Origin: an uncultured Clostridia bacterium
Lineage (GTDB): Bacteria; Bacillota; Clostridia; TANB77; CAG-508
Reading direction: 5' to 3'
Assembly (NCBI GenBank): GCA_934167135.1
Contig: CAKPKI010000110.1
Span: 1-5,338 of the forward strand
Length of the DNA: 5,338 nt
Positions 3,843 through 5,338 of the stretch are shown one piece after another. A program made the position numbers and the translations under genes. The notes under the pieces are model-generated. The model did no database searches. It was not told the origin of the DNA and saw only the letters and a program-made list of their open reading frames with translations. Numbering within the stretch: position 1 is the first letter of the stretch; each line of letters begins with the position of its first letter.

Positions 3843-5338
3843 ATGACAGACAAAGTTGATGCTCTAAAAGATAAAAAAGGAGTAAAAGAAGAAAAAAATC
3901 AAGTAAACGAAAGTAAAAAAGATTTAAAAGAAAAAGGAAAGAAAGTAGAAAACAAAAATACTACAAAAAGAAGAAAATACAATAAAAAGAATGAATTAAA
4001 AGAAGAAGAAATAAACAAAGAAGGATTAGAAACAAAAAACAAAACAAAGAGAACAAGAAAAAAATCAAGTATAGAAGAAGTAGAAAATAAAACTAAAAAA
4101 ACAACAAGAACAATGAGAACAACTAAGAGAACGCAAAATCAAGACATATTTAAAGGGTCAAAATTAAAAATAATTCCATTAGGAGGATTACACGAAATCG
4201 GTAAAAATATAACCGTATTTGAATATGAAGACGAAATTATAATAGTCGACTGTGGAATATCATTTCCAGAAGATGATATGTTAGGAGTAGACTTAGTAAT
4301 ACCAGATGTAACATATTTAATAAAAAACCAAGATAAAATAAAAGGTATGGTTATAACTCATGGACATGAAGACCATATAGGAGGAATTCCATATTTCCTA
4401 AAACAAATAAATGTGCCAATATATGCAACCAGATTAACAGTAGGATTAATCAGCAATAAATTAGAAGAACATAAATTATTAAGAAGCACAGAAATGCATA
4501 CAGTAAATCAAGGAGATACAATTCAACTTGGAAACAACTTTAAAGTAGAATTTATAAGAAGTTCTCATAGTATACCAGACTCAGTAATGTTAGGAATAAC
4601 AACACCTGTAGGAACAATTTTACACACAGGGGATTTTAAAGTAGACTATACACCAATAGATGGACAAATTATGGATTTTGGTAGAATTGCCGAATTAGGT
4701 CAACAAGGAATTTTAGCATTAATGGCAGACAGTACAAATGCTGAAAGAAGAGGATTTACAATGTCAGAAAGTTCAGTTGGAGAAGTATTTGAAAAATTAT
4801 TCTTAAATTGTACAAAAAGAATAGTTGTAGCAACATTTGCTTCAAATGTACACAGAATTCAACAAATTGTAAATTCAGCCGTAAAATATGGTAGAAAAAT
4901 AGCAGTATGTGGTAGAAGTATGATAAACATGATATCAACAGCAGTTGAACTAGGCTATATAGACTGTCCAGAAAACTTATTTATAGATATAGATATGATT
5001 GGAAGCTATACAGATGATCAACTTGTAATTATTACAACAGGTAGCCAAGGAGAACCTATGTCAGCATTAACAAGAATGGCAGCAGGAGATCACAGAAAAG
5101 TAAAAATAACACCAAATGACTTAATTATTATATCAGCTACACCAATTCCAGGAAATGAAAAATATGTTTCTAAAGTAATTGATGACTTAATGCAATTAGG
5201 TGCAGAAGTTGTATATAGTGCTTTAGCTGATGTTCACGTTTCTGGACATGCTTGCCAAGAAGAACAAAAATTAATATTAGCTTTAGCTAAACCAAAATAT
5301 TTTATACCAGTTCATGGTGAATACAGACAATTAAGAGC
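3843..5338 (+). CDS. rnj: Ribonuclease J with a charged N-terminal extension; 3' end outside window
   Basis: 498 residues are visible and the frame is open at the window end. RNase J is a metallo-beta-lactamase/beta-CASP enzyme with 5'-to-3' exonuclease and endonuclease activity on mRNA and rRNA precursors, in the cytoplasm. The catalytic fold starts near S106 (KLKIIPLGGLHEIGKN). Zinc and catalytic motifs are intact: HGHEDH at 173-178, H242 in SHSIPDS, D264 in HTGDFK, the beta-CASP motif DSTNAE, H465-V-S-G-H469, and H491 in PVHGE. From memory these line up with H74, H76, D78, H79, H142, D164, H368 and H390 of Bacillus subtilis RNase J1, offset by about 100. The linker and C-terminal domain, about 160 residues in J1, lie beyond the window. 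Residues 1-105 are a Lys/Glu/Thr/Arg-rich, probably disordered tail absent from J1. J1 rather than an inactive J2-type subunit is favoured by the full motif set. Confidence 0.96.
   Translation, partial: MTDKVDALKDKKGVKEEKNQVNESKKDLKEKGKKVENKNTTKRRKYNKKNELKEEEINKEGLETKNKTKRTRKKSSIEEVENKTKKTTRTMRTTKRTQNQDIFKGSKLKIIPLGGLHEIGKNITVFEYEDEIIIVDCGISFPEDDMLGVDLVIPDVTYLIKNQDKIKGMVITHGHEDHIGGIPYFLKQINVPIYATRLTVGLISNKLEEHKLLRSTEMHTVNQGDTIQLGNNFKVEFIRSSHSIPDSVMLGITTPVGTILHTGDFKVDYTPIDGQIMDFGRIAELGQQGILALMADSTNAERRGFTMSESSVGEVFEKLFLNCTKRIVVATFASNVHRIQQIVNSAVKYGRKIAVCGRSMINMISTAVELGYIDCPENLFIDIDMIGSYTDDQLVIITTGSQGEPMSALTRMAAGDHRKVKITPNDLIIISATPIPGNEKYVSKVIDDLMQLGAEVVYSALADVHVSGHACQEEQKLILALAKPKYFIPVHGEYRQLR

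Noticed and set aside
4756..4938. Minus-strand 60-residue frame
   Set aside because: It lies inside the RNase J catalytic region and is an antisense shadow.

Overview
The window is very AT-rich DNA in the style of a low-GC Gram-positive bacterium, most likely an uncultured or gut-type Clostridia relative. This rests on strong AGGAGG-like ribosome sites, two textbook TTGACA-17-TATAAT promoters, near-exclusive AGA arginine codons in the RNase J gene, an RNase J gene, and surface proteins with a Firmicute-style STYAWF signal anchor. No mobile element, CRISPR array, tRNA or rRNA is visible.

Layout. (1) Positions 2-1063 (+) hold a large predicted surface protein whose 5' end lies upstream of the window. 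(2) Positions 1064-1367 are an intergenic gap with two strong stem-loop terminators. (3) Positions 1368-2645 (-) hold a full-length paralogue of the first protein, pointing back at it, so the two genes are convergent and form a large diverged inverted repeat. (4) Positions 2646-3052 are a divergent control region. It has a consensus promoter to the right, a weaker candidate promoter to the left whose -35 is the mirror image of the first, and a stem-loop in the leader of the leftward gene. (5) Positions 3053-3529 (+) encode a 158-residue protein dominated by eleven heptads of the form RWEENEK with a Trp exactly every seven residues. (6) Positions 3530-3842 contain a second consensus promoter and a leader of about 244 nt. 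(7) Positions 3843-5338 (+) encode RNase J with a highly charged N-terminal extension of about 105 residues; its C-terminal domain runs off the window.

How the parts relate. The surface-protein pair probably makes two variants of one secreted or cell-wall structural protein. Conserved blocks near the two 3' ends are close enough in sequence (36/36 and 98/103 nt) to allow gene conversion or inversion. The heptad-repeat gene diverges from the leftward paralogue and may share control with it through the paired -35 elements. RNase J is the only gene with a securely known function, in 5' mRNA decay and rRNA maturation. It has its own promoter, and its proximity to the heptad-repeat gene does not by itself show a functional link. 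The least explained items are the Trp/Asn-core heptad protein and the inverted paralogue pair.
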